Positions 6,976-13,492 of a stretch of DNA of 21,627 bases are shown here, piece by piece. The position numbers were made by a program, and so were the translations under genes. Positions within the stretch are counted from its first letter, which is position 1; each line of letters begins with the position of its first letter. Source of the stretch: JBKJVQ01 sp046717125 (GTDB lineage: Bacteria > Pseudomonadota > Alphaproteobacteria > Rhizobiales > Methyloligellaceae); assembly GCA_046717125.1 (NCBI GenBank), contig JBKJVQ010000190.1, positions 1-21,627 on the forward strand, given 5' to 3'. The notes beneath the pieces are model-generated. The model was not told the DNA's origin and searched no databases. It saw nothing but the letters and a program-made list of their open reading frames with translations.

Positions 6976-7629
6976 TCACCGGATCTCCTCTGGCTTCGGG
7001 TTAACTATCGGGTTATTCCCCGCCTGCGCGATCCCGCTGAGATTGACCACCTGAACGCGGCGATTTTCGCCGGCTTCCGGATTGCTCGCCACCTTGAGCT
7101 TCTCCTCGCCGAAGCCCGAGACGATCAGGCTCTTCGCATCGATGCCGAAAATCTCGACCAGGAACGTCTTGACCGACGCGGCGCGGCGCTCCGACAAGAC
7201 CTGGTTGGCGGCGTTGCTGCCGCGGCCATCGGTGTGGCCGCCGATCAGGAAGCTCGAGCCCTTGAGTCGCGGATCGCTGAGCGCCTGCCCGAGCGCGGTG
7301 ACGCTCTGCACCGCGCCGGGCGCGATGGCGGCAGAGTTGAAGTCGAAGAAGATTTCGATATCGACCGACGGCAGAGCGTTCTTTTCGATAACTTTGACAA
7401 TCTCATTGCGCTGCTCGACGCCGATGCTGCGCGTCTCGCCGCGCAGGCTGTCAATGAACGCCCGGTCCTGCGCCGCTTCGGGATTGTCGGCGGAGGCATT
7501 GAAGCCGCGCATCCGCGTCTGGGATTGCTGCAGCGAGCGGACGAGGTCGTCCGAACTCTGTGCAGAAACCGGTGCTATGCCCGCGCCGAGCAACAGGGCG
7601 AAAACCGAAGCATAAATTATACGGTTCAT
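6976..7629 (-). CDS. Secreted OmpA-family protein
   Basis: A periplasmic or outer-membrane-associated protein with a C-terminal peptidoglycan-binding OmpA domain. Residues 1-23 are a classical Sec signal peptide (hydrophobic core, then PVSAQS; cleavage likely after Ala23). A helical stretch to about residue 85 is followed by the OmpA domain: IFFDFNSAAI, GGHTDGRGS, LSERRAASVKTFL and GFGEEKL, with the peptidoglycan-contacting Asp and Arg in place. At 217 residues it has no beta barrel. The ATG at 7629 is well supported by the Shine-Dalgarno complement at 7635-7640 (ACCTCC on the plus strand). It converges on the MotA/MotB-like pair with a nine-base gap, so a shared envelope role is possible but only suggested by position. 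Confidence 0.9.
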   Translation of the reverse strand: MNRIIYASVFALLLGAGIAPVSAQSSDDLVRSLQQSQTRMRGFNASADNPEAAQDRAFIDSLRGETRSIGVEQRNEIVKVIEKNALPSVDIEIFFDFNSAAIAPGAVQSVTALGQALSDPRLKGSSFLIGGHTDGRGSNAANQVLSERRAASVKTFLVEIFGIDAKSLIVSGFGEEKLKVASNPEAGENRRVQVVNLSGIAQAGNNPIVNPKPEEIR

Positions 7630-7654
7630 CTCACACCTCCCAAGGCAGTGCTCT

Positions 7655-7683
7655 ATTCTACCTCAGTAGTGCAAGAACGTCGA
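7655..7683 (-). promoter_or_regulatory. Putative promoter of the secreted OmpA-family gene
   Basis: On the minus strand TCGACG (7678-7683) and TAGAAT (7655-7660) are spaced by 17 bases. The -10 matches five of six positions. The expected start lies about 20 bases before the ribosome binding site region. Confidence 0.4.
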
Positions 7684-7706
7684 TGAACCGCCGCTGAATG
7701 CGTTTA

Positions 7707-7755
7707 GAGCATGATGCCGAAAAGTGTGAAGCGGTTTTCGGACGACATCATGCTC
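7707..7755. repeat. REP-like palindrome, GAGCATGATG family, copy A
   Basis: GAGCATGATG (7707-7716) pairs perfectly with CATCATGCTC (7746-7755), and inside it CCGAAAA (7717-7723) pairs with TTTTCGG (7735-7741). The element resembles the GAGCATGATC..CCGAAAAG palindromes that I recall as common between genes in Hyphomicrobiales (from memory). A second, diverged copy lies at 10036-10103. Confidence 0.75.
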
Positions 7756-7769
7756 AAATTATTGGAATC

Positions 7770-7816
7770 GATCACGTTCATGACTTTTGGTCGATTCGAC
7801 CAAAGTCATCGTGATC
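7770..7816. repeat. Long inverted repeat abutting the ABC transporter stop codon
   Basis: GATCACG (7770-7776) pairs with CGTGATC (7810-7816), and 7780-7794 pairs with 7796-7809 with one unpaired T. Together they can form a hairpin of about 20 bp. Its last base is the first plus-strand base of the ABC transporter's stop codon, so a transcript of that gene would fold here. It is probably the second module of the adjacent REP-like element. Confidence 0.7.
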
Positions 7817-9624
7817 TAGACCGCGTCGCGCGTATCGAACTGCATGGACGCCAAACGCGCATAGAGACCGTTCGCCTTCATCAGGGACTGGTGGTCGCCC
7901 TGCTCGACGATCCGCCCCCCTTCGAGCACGAGGATGCGGCCCGCCTCGAGCACGGTCGCAAGCCGATGGGCGATCACGAGCGTCGTGCGGCCTTCCATGA
8001 CGCGGTCGAGCGCGCGTTTCAGCAAGGTCTCGGATTCGGCGTCGAGGGCCGAGGTCGCCTCGTCGAGCAGAAGGATGGGGGCATCGCGCAACAGCGCCCG
8101 CGCGACCGCGAGCCTTTGCCGCTGTCCGCCCGAGAGCGTCACGCCCCGCTCGCCAAGCTTGGTGTCGTAGCCCTCCGGCAGCGCCATGATGAAATCATGC
8201 GCGAGCGCGGCCCTGGCCGCATCCTCGATCTTCGCGCGCGGCGCGTCGGCGGAGCCATAGGCGATATTGGCGGCGACCGTGTCGGCGAACAGCGCAACGT
8301 CCTGCGGCACGAGGGCGATGCGGCTGCGCAAATCTTCGAGCGACACGCGATTGACGGCCGCGCCGTCGATAGTGACGACGCCCGATTGCGGATCGAAAAA
8401 GCGCAGGATGAGATTGAAAATGGTTGTCTTGCCCGCGCCGGACGGACCCACGATCGCGACCCGCTCACCCGGCGCGACCGTGAATGTCACATGCTCCAGC
8501 GCCGAGCCCTCGTCGCGGTCCTGGTAGTGGAAGCTGACATCGTGGAAGGCGACCTCGCCTCTGGGCGGTATGGGCATGGGCAGCGGGCGCGCCGGCTCCT
8601 CGATCGCGGACGGCACGTGCAGGAGCTCCGTCAGGCGGCCGGCGGCGCCCGAGGCTTGCGCGAGTTCGCCCCAAACTTCCGACAGTTCGCCCAAAGCGCC
8701 CGCGGCGAATACGGCGTAGAGCACGAACTGGCCGAGCCGCCCCGCCGTCATGTCCCCGGCCAGCACGTCGCGGGAGCCGTACCAAAGGACGCCCACCACC
8801 GAGGCGAAGACGAGGAAGATCGCGATTGCGGTCAGGCCGGCCCGCGCCTTGGCGCGCGCCTTGGCGGCGTCGAACGCGCGCTCGACGCCGTCGCGATATT
8901 GTCTTTGCGCCGCCCGCTCATGCGTGAAGGCCTGCAGCGTCCGGATCGACGACAGGCTTTCTCCGGCATAGGCCGACGCCTCGGCCAGCGTGTCCTGCGC
9001 GCGCCGCGACAGGGTCTTCACGGAACGTCCATAGGCCATCAGCGGCAGGACGATCACTGGAATGGCGGCGACGACCAGCAGCGACAGCTTGCCGCTCGTG
9101 ACCGCCATCATGATCAGCGCGCCGATCAGAACGACCGTGTTGCGCAAGGCCTGGCTGATGGTCGAGCCCGCCGCCGCCTTGATCTGCGTCGCATCCGCCG
9201 TCAGGCGCGACATGACCTCGCCGGAATGCGTCTTCTCGTAGAAGGCGGGCCCCAGCCGCGTGAGATGCGCGAATACGTCCGAGCGGAGATCGGCGGCCAC
9301 GCGTTCGCCGAGCCAGTTGACGGCGAAGAAGCGGCAGGCGCTCGCCAGCGCCAGCACGCCGCCGACCGCGACCAGCACCGCGAAATAATTGTTGATCAGG
9401 CTCGAATCCTGGTTGCTGAACCCGATATCGATCATGCGCCTGACCGCGACCGGCACGGTGAGCGTTGCGCCGGCGGAGACGAGCAGGGCGACGCAGGCGA
9501 ACGCGACCATCCCCCGATAGCGCTTGAAGTAGGGTAGCAGCATCCGCAGCGGCCGGAGCGAGCGCTTCGCCTGTGTCTGTGCCGCAGGCGTATCCCGCTC
9601 GGACAGCTTCGTTTCGTCCGTCAC
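7816..9624 (-). CDS. ABC exporter, fused membrane and ATPase domains
   Basis: A type IV (MsbA-like) half-transporter that would act as a homodimer in the inner membrane and export a lipid or other hydrophobic substrate. Residues about 25-310 hold the six-helix membrane domain; the ATPase domain follows with Walker A GPSGAGKTT (393-401), Q-loop Gln441, signature LSGGQ (497-501), Walker B ILLLDE (517-522) and H-loop His553. All catalytic motifs are intact. I use the GTG at 9622-9624 (602 aa), which begins V-T-D-E; a TTG at 9681 would add 19 unconvincing residues, and no strong ribosome binding site decides between them. It is monocistronic here, divergent from rpmE. The substrate cannot be read from sequence; the neighbourhood with rpmE and rcdA is, to my knowledge, conserved in Hyphomicrobiales. 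Confidence 0.93.
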   Translation of the reverse strand: MTDETKLSERDTPAAQTQAKRSLRPLRMLLPYFKRYRGMVAFACVALLVSAGATLTVPVAVRRMIDIGFSNQDSSLINNYFAVLVAVGGVLALASACRFFAVNWLGERVAADLRSDVFAHLTRLGPAFYEKTHSGEVMSRLTADATQIKAAAGSTISQALRNTVVLIGALIMMAVTSGKLSLLVVAAIPVIVLPLMAYGRSVKTLSRRAQDTLAEASAYAGESLSSIRTLQAFTHERAAQRQYRDGVERAFDAAKARAKARAGLTAIAIFLVFASVVGVLWYGSRDVLAGDMTAGRLGQFVLYAVFAAGALGELSEVWGELAQASGAAGRLTELLHVPSAIEEPARPLPMPIPPRGEVAFHDVSFHYQDRDEGSALEHVTFTVAPGERVAIVGPSGAGKTTIFNLILRFFDPQSGVVTIDGAAVNRVSLEDLRSRIALVPQDVALFADTVAANIAYGSADAPRAKIEDAARAALAHDFIMALPEGYDTKLGERGVTLSGGQRQRLAVARALLRDAPILLLDEATSALDAESETLLKRALDRVMEGRTTLVIAHRLATVLEAGRILVLEGGRIVEQGDHQSLMKANGLYARLASMQFDTRDAV

Positions 9625-9731
9625 GAAGCGTGTTCCAGCATTATGGTCTCCGGATTGGATTAGAACAGTTCCAGGGCACAATGCGCGAAGGCAGGTAAGG
9701 CGCGCAAGCGATTGATGGAAGGGCGTTTCGC

Positions 9732-9760
9732 TTGTGCGCGGAAGCGCGATCCGTTATAGG
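9732..9760 (+). promoter_or_regulatory. Putative rpmE promoter
   Basis: TTGTGC (9732-9737) and TATAGG (9755-9760) have a 17-base spacer, giving a start near 9767 and a leader of about 40 bases before the rpmE ATG. Confidence 0.5.
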
Positions 9761-9807
9761 CTCGCCTTCTTCCCACCCGGCCGACGAACCGATCGAGCGA
9801 GAGCGCC

Positions 9808-10029
9808 ATGAAAAAGGACATTCATCCCGACTACCACCCAATCAAGGTGGTGATGACCGACGGGACCGAATATGTGACGCGCTCGACCTACGGCGAGGAC
9901 GGCGGCACGCTCCGGCTCGACATCGACCCGAAGACGCACCCCGCCTGGACCGGCGGTAACACGCATCTGATCGATCGCGGCGGGCGCTTGAGCCGCTTCA
10001 AGAAGAAGTTCGAAGGCTTCATCAAGTAG
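9808..10029 (+). CDS. rpmE: 50S ribosomal protein L31
   Basis: L31 bridges the ribosomal subunits. The 73-residue protein starts MKKDIHPDYHPIKVVMTDGT and ends with the conserved GGRLSRFKKKFEGF. It is the cysteine-free (zinc-independent) form: the CxxC and CxxC zinc ligands of E. coli L31 are replaced, as is usual in alphaproteobacteria. The leader GAGCGAGAGCGCC holds only a weak ribosome binding site. It is followed by a REP-like palindrome and then by convergent rcdA. Confidence 0.96.
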   Translation: MKKDIHPDYHPIKVVMTDGTEYVTRSTYGEDGGTLRLDIDPKTHPAWTGGNTHLIDRGGRLSRFKKKFEGFIK

Positions 10030-10035
10030 CTCAGA

Positions 10036-10103
10036 GCATCATCCCGAAAAGCCTGCGGCCGGTCCTGATCCGGGGCGGCACCGCGTTTCGGAAAAAATGA
10101 TGC
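10036..10103. repeat. REP-like palindrome, GAGCATGATG family, diverged copy B
   Basis: GCATCAT (10036-10042) pairs with ATGATGC (10097-10103) and CCGAAA (10044-10049) with TTTCGG (10086-10091). The arms match copy A at 7707-7755, but the centre is longer and GC-rich. It lies in the convergent gap between rpmE and rcdA. Confidence 0.65.
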
Positions 10104-10166
10104 AGAACAAGGCGTAAAGCGTCTTCCCGCTTCAGACGGGCTGGATCGCGCTTCGAAGCGCGCGCT

Positions 10167-10700
10167 TCAGCTTTCGCTTTTGCCGCCGAACGCGTCGTTC
10201 AGTCGGCGCAGCGTCGCATCGAGCGGCGGCGGCAGATCCGGAGCGGCCCGGGTCGTATCCATGAGCATATCGAGCTTGCGGATCCTGTCCGTCAGCCGGT
10301 CGCAGGCGAGAACCAGAACCTTCAGCTTCTCTGGCAGCGCTTCGAAGGCTTGTCCGCGGTCGGGCGGGACAGGCCCCGGCAGTGTCACGCGGCGGTTGTC
10401 GGCGGACGCCTCCTCGAGCGTCAGCTCGCCCTCGCTCACCGCGCGGCGCATGAGCAGCCAGGACGCAATCTGCATCAGCCGCGTCGTCAGGCGCATGCTT
10501 TCGGCGGCATAGGTAAGGTTGACGGGCGACTGCAGTACGCGGGCTTCGGCGCGTCCGTCGCCGTCGAGATAGCTCGCCGTTTCCTCGACCAGCGCCATGC
10601 CCTCGCGGAACACCGCGCGGAACTGCTCCGACTGCGCAAAGCGCGCGCCGAACGAAACAGCGCCTCCGGGCGCATCGCGCGAGTTTGAACGCTCGGTCAT
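10167..10700 (-). CDS. rcdA: RcdA, regulator of CtrA degradation (DUF1465)
   Basis: In Caulobacter, RcdA is an adaptor in the CpdR-RcdA-PopA hierarchy that delivers the cell-cycle master regulator CtrA to the ClpXP protease. The 177-residue protein shows the family's most conserved block, LVEETASYLDGDGR (37-50), followed by the helix YAAESMRLTTRLMQIASWLL and by GELTLEEA. The disordered C-terminal segment ends in acidic and serine residues. The start ATG at 10700 agrees with the family's N-terminus. It lies next to a gap containing a candidate CtrA-controlled small RNA, then a DUF1192 gene, a quinone oxidoreductase and trcR. The role in CtrA turnover here is inferred from family membership; CtrA, CpdR and PopA are not in the window. 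Confidence 0.87.
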   Translation of the reverse strand: MTERSNSRDAPGGAVSFGARFAQSEQFRAVFREGMALVEETASYLDGDGRAEARVLQSPVNLTYAAESMRLTTRLMQIASWLLMRRAVSEGELTLEEASADNRRVTLPGPVPPDRGQAFEALPEKLKVLVLACDRLTDRIRKLDMLMDTTRAAPDLPPPLDATLRRLNDAFGGKSES

Positions 10701-10929
10701 GAAGCTCTGAAAATCCCCAACCGGGAGCCGCTATCGGGATCAGTGGACGCACTTAATCCCGGGAGGCTCAAGCCTTTTCGTCAGAGCACATTGGCGCACG
10801 GCGTGGATATTATTTGGACGACATCATGCGCCGGCGCAGCGTGCCGCGTGACCCCGGGCAGAAGATAGACCAAGCGGGGTGCGGTTTCGCGCCGCTCGCC
10901 GCAAAAGGTTAACGAGAGATTGCCTGGCC

Positions 10930-10956
10930 AAAAAAAGAGCCGCCTTCCGGCGGCTC
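10930..10956 (-). terminator. Rho-independent terminator
   Basis: Read on the minus strand, GAGCCGCC (10956-10949) and GGCGGCTC (10944-10937) form a perfect 8-bp stem with a GGAA loop, followed directly by seven T residues (10936-10930). This is the strongest intrinsic terminator in the window. It ends either the candidate small RNA at about 11022-10930 or a transcript reading through from the DUF1192 gene. Confidence 0.9.
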
Positions 10957-11022
10957 GAGTAAAGTAAAACAGGGAGGCGTCAAATGAGTGACGGAGCCAC
11001 TCGGAATCCAGAAAGCTGGATG
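10930..11022 (-). ncRNA. Candidate small regulatory RNA (about 93 nt)
   Basis: From an inferred start near 11022 the minus strand reads: hairpin 11021-11006 (ATCCAG, loop CTTT, CTGGAT), hairpin 11002-10986 (GAGTG, seven-base loop, CACTC), an A/T-rich unpaired stretch holding CCTCCC (10977-10972), which is complementary to a Shine-Dalgarno core, and then the terminator hairpin with seven T residues. A TAAAAT -10 element (11034-11029) and a near-consensus CtrA box (11061-11047) precede it with the spacing of CtrA-activated promoters. This is the layout of a trans-acting bacterial small RNA. It is inferred only from sequence; the same bases could instead be the 3' untranslated region of the DUF1192 gene, and the opposite strand has a 25-codon ORF. 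Confidence 0.42.
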
Positions 11023-11028
11023 CAACCC

Positions 11029-11061
11029 ATTTTAGTCCGCGCAATCCTAACAGGCGGTTAA
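11029..11061 (-). promoter_or_regulatory. CtrA-type box and -10 element
   Basis: On the minus strand TTAA (11061-11058), seven bases, then TTAG (11050-11047) match the CtrA consensus TTAA-N7-TTAA at seven of eight positions. TAAAAT at 11034-11029 follows with its centre about 22 bases from the centre of the box. In Caulobacter, activated promoters carry the box around -35, which this fits. GANTC methylation sites lie close by at 11004-11008, 11069-11073 and 11086-11090. Confidence 0.45.
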
Positions 11062-11092
11062 GACTAAGGAGTCCTTGCCGGCGGTGAATCGA

Positions 11093-11278
11093 TCAAGTCT
11101 TGAAGATGGTGTCCGCGGCCGCAAGCGACGCCGCCTTGGCCCGCTCGGCAGCCTGGACCCGCGCAAGCTCCGACCGCAGCGTTTCGGCAAGCTCCTTCAG
11201 ATCGCCGACGGAATAGCGCGACAAATCCGCCCCGATCGCGTAGGCGGGTTTCGGTTTCGGCTCCTCGTCGGTCCACAT
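11093..11278 (-). CDS. DUF1192 family small protein
   Basis: A 61-residue protein of unknown function found in alphaproteobacteria. It matches the family pattern: MWTDEE at the start, a lysine/proline-rich stretch, IGADLSRYSVGDLKELAETL, a helix rich in alanine and arginine, and the terminal AADTIFK. The ATG at 11278 fits the conserved MW start; the ribosome binding site is weak. It is divergent from the quinone oxidoreductase and lies upstream of the candidate small RNA and rcdA on the same strand, a neighbourhood that to my knowledge recurs in Hyphomicrobiales. The predicted short coiled coil suggests it binds another protein, but no function can be assigned. Confidence 0.88.
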   Translation of the reverse strand: MWTDEEPKPKPAYAIGADLSRYSVGDLKELAETLRSELARVQAAERAKAASLAAADTIFKT

Positions 11279-11360
11279 TGTCTTTGCCCAGTCCTGAATG
11301 CGTTACGTCTGCCGCCCGGGATTGCAATTTAGCGTCACTTGAAAGGGAGCACACCGCCTT

Positions 11361-12365
11361 ATGCGCAAGGACCGGCCTCAGACCATGCGGGTGATCGAGA
11401 TGAATGGCGCGGGCGATGCCGGCGTGTTGCGCGAGGCGTGGCGGCCCTTGCCGGAACCCGGGCCCGGCGAGGTGCTGATCCGCGTCGCGGCGGCAGGTGT
11501 GAACCGGCCCGATATCCTTCAGCGCCAGGGCCTTTATCCGCCACCGAAAGATGCGTCCGATCTGCTCGGCCTGGAAATCGCAGGCGAAGTCGCGGCGGTG
11601 GGACAGGGCGCGACGCGCTTCTCAAAAGGCGACCGCGTCGCCGCGCTGGTCAATGGCGGCGGCTACGCCGAATATTGCGTCACACCGGAGGCGCAGGCGC
11701 TGCCTCTGCCGCCCGCGCTCGATCCGGTCGAGGGGGCGGCGCTGCCCGAGGCGATCTTCACCGTCTGGCATAATGTATTCGAACGCGGCCGCCTTAAGCT
11801 GGGGGAGTGGCTCCTCGTGCATGGCGGCGCGAGCGGCATCGGCACGACTGCGATCCAGATGGCCTGCGCGCTCGGGTGCAACGTGATTGCGACGGCGGGA
11901 TCGCCGGAGAAATGCGCCGCCTGCGGAAGGCTGGGCGCAACGCGGGCGATTAACTACCGCAACGAGGATTTCGTCGAGATTGTCAAAGAGGTGACAGGGG
12001 GACACGGCGCGGACGTGATCCTCGACATGGTCGGCGGCCCCTATATCGCGCGCAACCTTCAATGCGCAGCCCTCGAAGGACGGATCGTGCAGATCGCCTT
12101 CCTGAAGGGGTCGAAGGTCGAGATCGACTTCATGCGCCTGATGATGAAGCGCCTGACGCTCACCGGCTCGACGCTGCGCGCGCAGTCCGCGGAGGCCAAG
12201 GCGAAAATCGCGCGGGCCGTCGAGGCGATGGTCTGGCCGCATGTCGTAGCGGGGCGCATCCGGCCGGTGATCGAGCGCCGTTTCGCCGTCGCCGAAGCCG
12301 CCGGCGCGCATCGCCATCTCGAACAAGGCGATCACATCGGCAAGATCGTACTGACGATGGAATAA
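11361..12365 (+). CDS. NAD(P)H-quinone oxidoreductase (PIG3-type MDR family)
   Basis: A zinc-independent medium-chain dehydrogenase/reductase that would reduce quinones or other electrophilic carbonyl compounds with NAD(P)H in the cytoplasm. The GroES-like domain spans about 35-130 (VAAAGVNRPDILQRQGLYPPP, LGLEIAGEV), and the Rossmann dinucleotide-binding motif is VHGGASGIGTTA (153-164). The 334-residue length and the MRVIEMNGAG start are typical of the PIG3/TP53I3-like group. The ATG at 11361 has GGGAG twelve bases upstream; an in-frame ATG at 11385 begins exactly at MRVIEM and is a good alternative. It is divergent from the DUF1192 gene and followed by trcR on the same strand with its own promoter. 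The physiological substrate is unknown. Confidence 0.9.
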   Translation: MRKDRPQTMRVIEMNGAGDAGVLREAWRPLPEPGPGEVLIRVAAAGVNRPDILQRQGLYPPPKDASDLLGLEIAGEVAAVGQGATRFSKGDRVAALVNGGGYAEYCVTPEAQALPLPPALDPVEGAALPEAIFTVWHNVFERGRLKLGEWLLVHGGASGIGTTAIQMACALGCNVIATAGSPEKCAACGRLGATRAINYRNEDFVEIVKEVTGGHGADVILDMVGGPYIARNLQCAALEGRIVQIAFLKGSKVEIDFMRLMMKRLTLTGSTLRAQSAEAKAKIARAVEAMVWPHVVAGRIRPVIERRFAVAEAAGAHRHLEQGDHIGKIVLTME

Positions 12366-12399
12366 TCGCGGTTCGCCCCGGCGACCCGAACCAGACCAA

Positions 12400-12428
12400 T
12401 TGCGCCGCGGCCGTTCCCGGATTATATA
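12400..12428 (+). promoter_or_regulatory. Putative trcR promoter
   Basis: TTGCGC (12400-12405) and TATATA (12423-12428) are separated by 17 bases. Transcription would start near 12435, giving a leader of about 70 bases. A GANTC site (12456-12460) lies within the leader. Confidence 0.5.
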
Positions 12429-12504
12429 CCCGCCATCCCCTTCCATTTTTTCTGGGATTCGGTCTCCGCCGCCGCTCGCGCCGGAAACCGGCAAAGGAGC
12501 CCCC

Positions 12505-13398
12505 ATGTCCCGCGCGCCGCTCATGCCGAAAGCCACAGCCGTCTGGCTGGTCGACAACACCTCGCTCTCCTTCGAGCAGATCGCAGAATTCTGCGGCCTG
12601 CACGTGCTCGAAGTGAAGGGCATCGCCGACGGCGACGTGGCGCACGGCATCAAGGGCATGGACCCGATCTCGTCTGGCCAGCTCAGCCGCGAGGAGATCG
12701 CCCGCGCGCAGAAGGACAATTCGCACAGGCTGAAAATGTCGGAATCGAAAGTGACACTGCCGGAGGTCAAGACCAAACGCGGACCTCGCTATACGCCGGT
12801 GTCGCGCCGGCAGGACCGGCCGAACGCGATCCTCTGGCTTCTGCGCAGCCATCCCGAACTGAAAGACTCGCAGATCATGCGCCTCGTCGGCACCACAAAG
12901 CCGACCATCCAGGCGATCCGCGAGCGCTCCCACTGGAACTCGCCGACGCTTCAGGCACAGGATCCGGTGACGCTCGGCCTCTGCTCGCAGACCGATCTTG
13001 ACGGCGAAGTGACGAAGGCCGCGCGCCGGCTGGAGAAAGAACGCGCCGCAAAGGGCGAACCGGAGAAGGCCGGCACGCTGCTGCCCATCGAGGAGACGGT
13101 GCCGGCCGAGCCCGCGCCGGAGCCCGCGCGCGCCGAAGAGCGGGAACTCGACGCCGACGCCGTATTCGCCAAGCTGAAGCAGCTCAAGGGCGAAGACTAC
13201 GATCACAGCCAGGGCGTTGCCGCGGCGGGTGAGGGCGGCGTCGAGAGCGACAGCGAGGACACGAGCGACGGCGATGGCGAAGTCGGCGTTGAGGACGACG
13301 CGGACGAAGAAGAAAGCGCCAGCGAGGAATTGGTCGCCGACGGAGAAGAAACCGATAGCGAGGAAGAAAGCGCCGGCCAGGACAAGAACGGCGGCTAG
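12505..13398 (+). CDS. trcR: Cell cycle transcriptional regulator TrcR (DUF1013)
   Basis: A conserved alphaproteobacterial DNA-associated regulator, formerly DUF1013. The 297 residues contain two helix-turn-helix-like regions, residues about 8-50 (WLVDNTSLSFEQIAEFCGL) and about 103-145 (RPNAILWLLRSHPELKDSQI, then TTKPTIQAIRERSHWN), then the conserved block QDPVTLGLCSQTDLDGEV at about 152-169. The tail (about 200-297) is proline/alanine-rich and then strongly acidic (about 248-291, mostly Asp, Glu and Ser). The ATG at 12505 is set by AAAGGAG at 12493-12499; the open frame extends upstream without homology. It follows the quinone oxidoreductase gene but has its own promoter. Its place in the CtrA/GcrA network here is inferred from the family name and from rcdA nearby. 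The acidic tail may be longer than in most relatives. Confidence 0.87.
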   Translation: MSRAPLMPKATAVWLVDNTSLSFEQIAEFCGLHVLEVKGIADGDVAHGIKGMDPISSGQLSREEIARAQKDNSHRLKMSESKVTLPEVKTKRGPRYTPVSRRQDRPNAILWLLRSHPELKDSQIMRLVGTTKPTIQAIRERSHWNSPTLQAQDPVTLGLCSQTDLDGEVTKAARRLEKERAAKGEPEKAGTLLPIEETVPAEPAPEPARAEERELDADAVFAKLKQLKGEDYDHSQGVAAAGEGGVESDSEDTSDGDGEVGVEDDADEEESASEELVADGEETDSEEESAGQDKNGG

Positions 13399-13492
13399 AT
13401 ACGCCGCAACCGTTTCTTCACCGCCTTTGTAAACCATACCGCAAGCGGTCTCGTGGCATTCTGCGTCGAGAAACCAGGTGTCGGAGGAACCG

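Noticed and set aside
7711..9537. 608-codon open frame on the plus strand
   Set aside because: It lies wholly opposite the ABC transporter, is rich in Arg, Asp and His as expected for an antisense frame in GC-rich DNA, and shows no domain.
10905..10920. Second CtrA box at GGTTAACG
   Set aside because: Only one TTAA half-site is present; the bases seven positions on (TTGC) match poorly.
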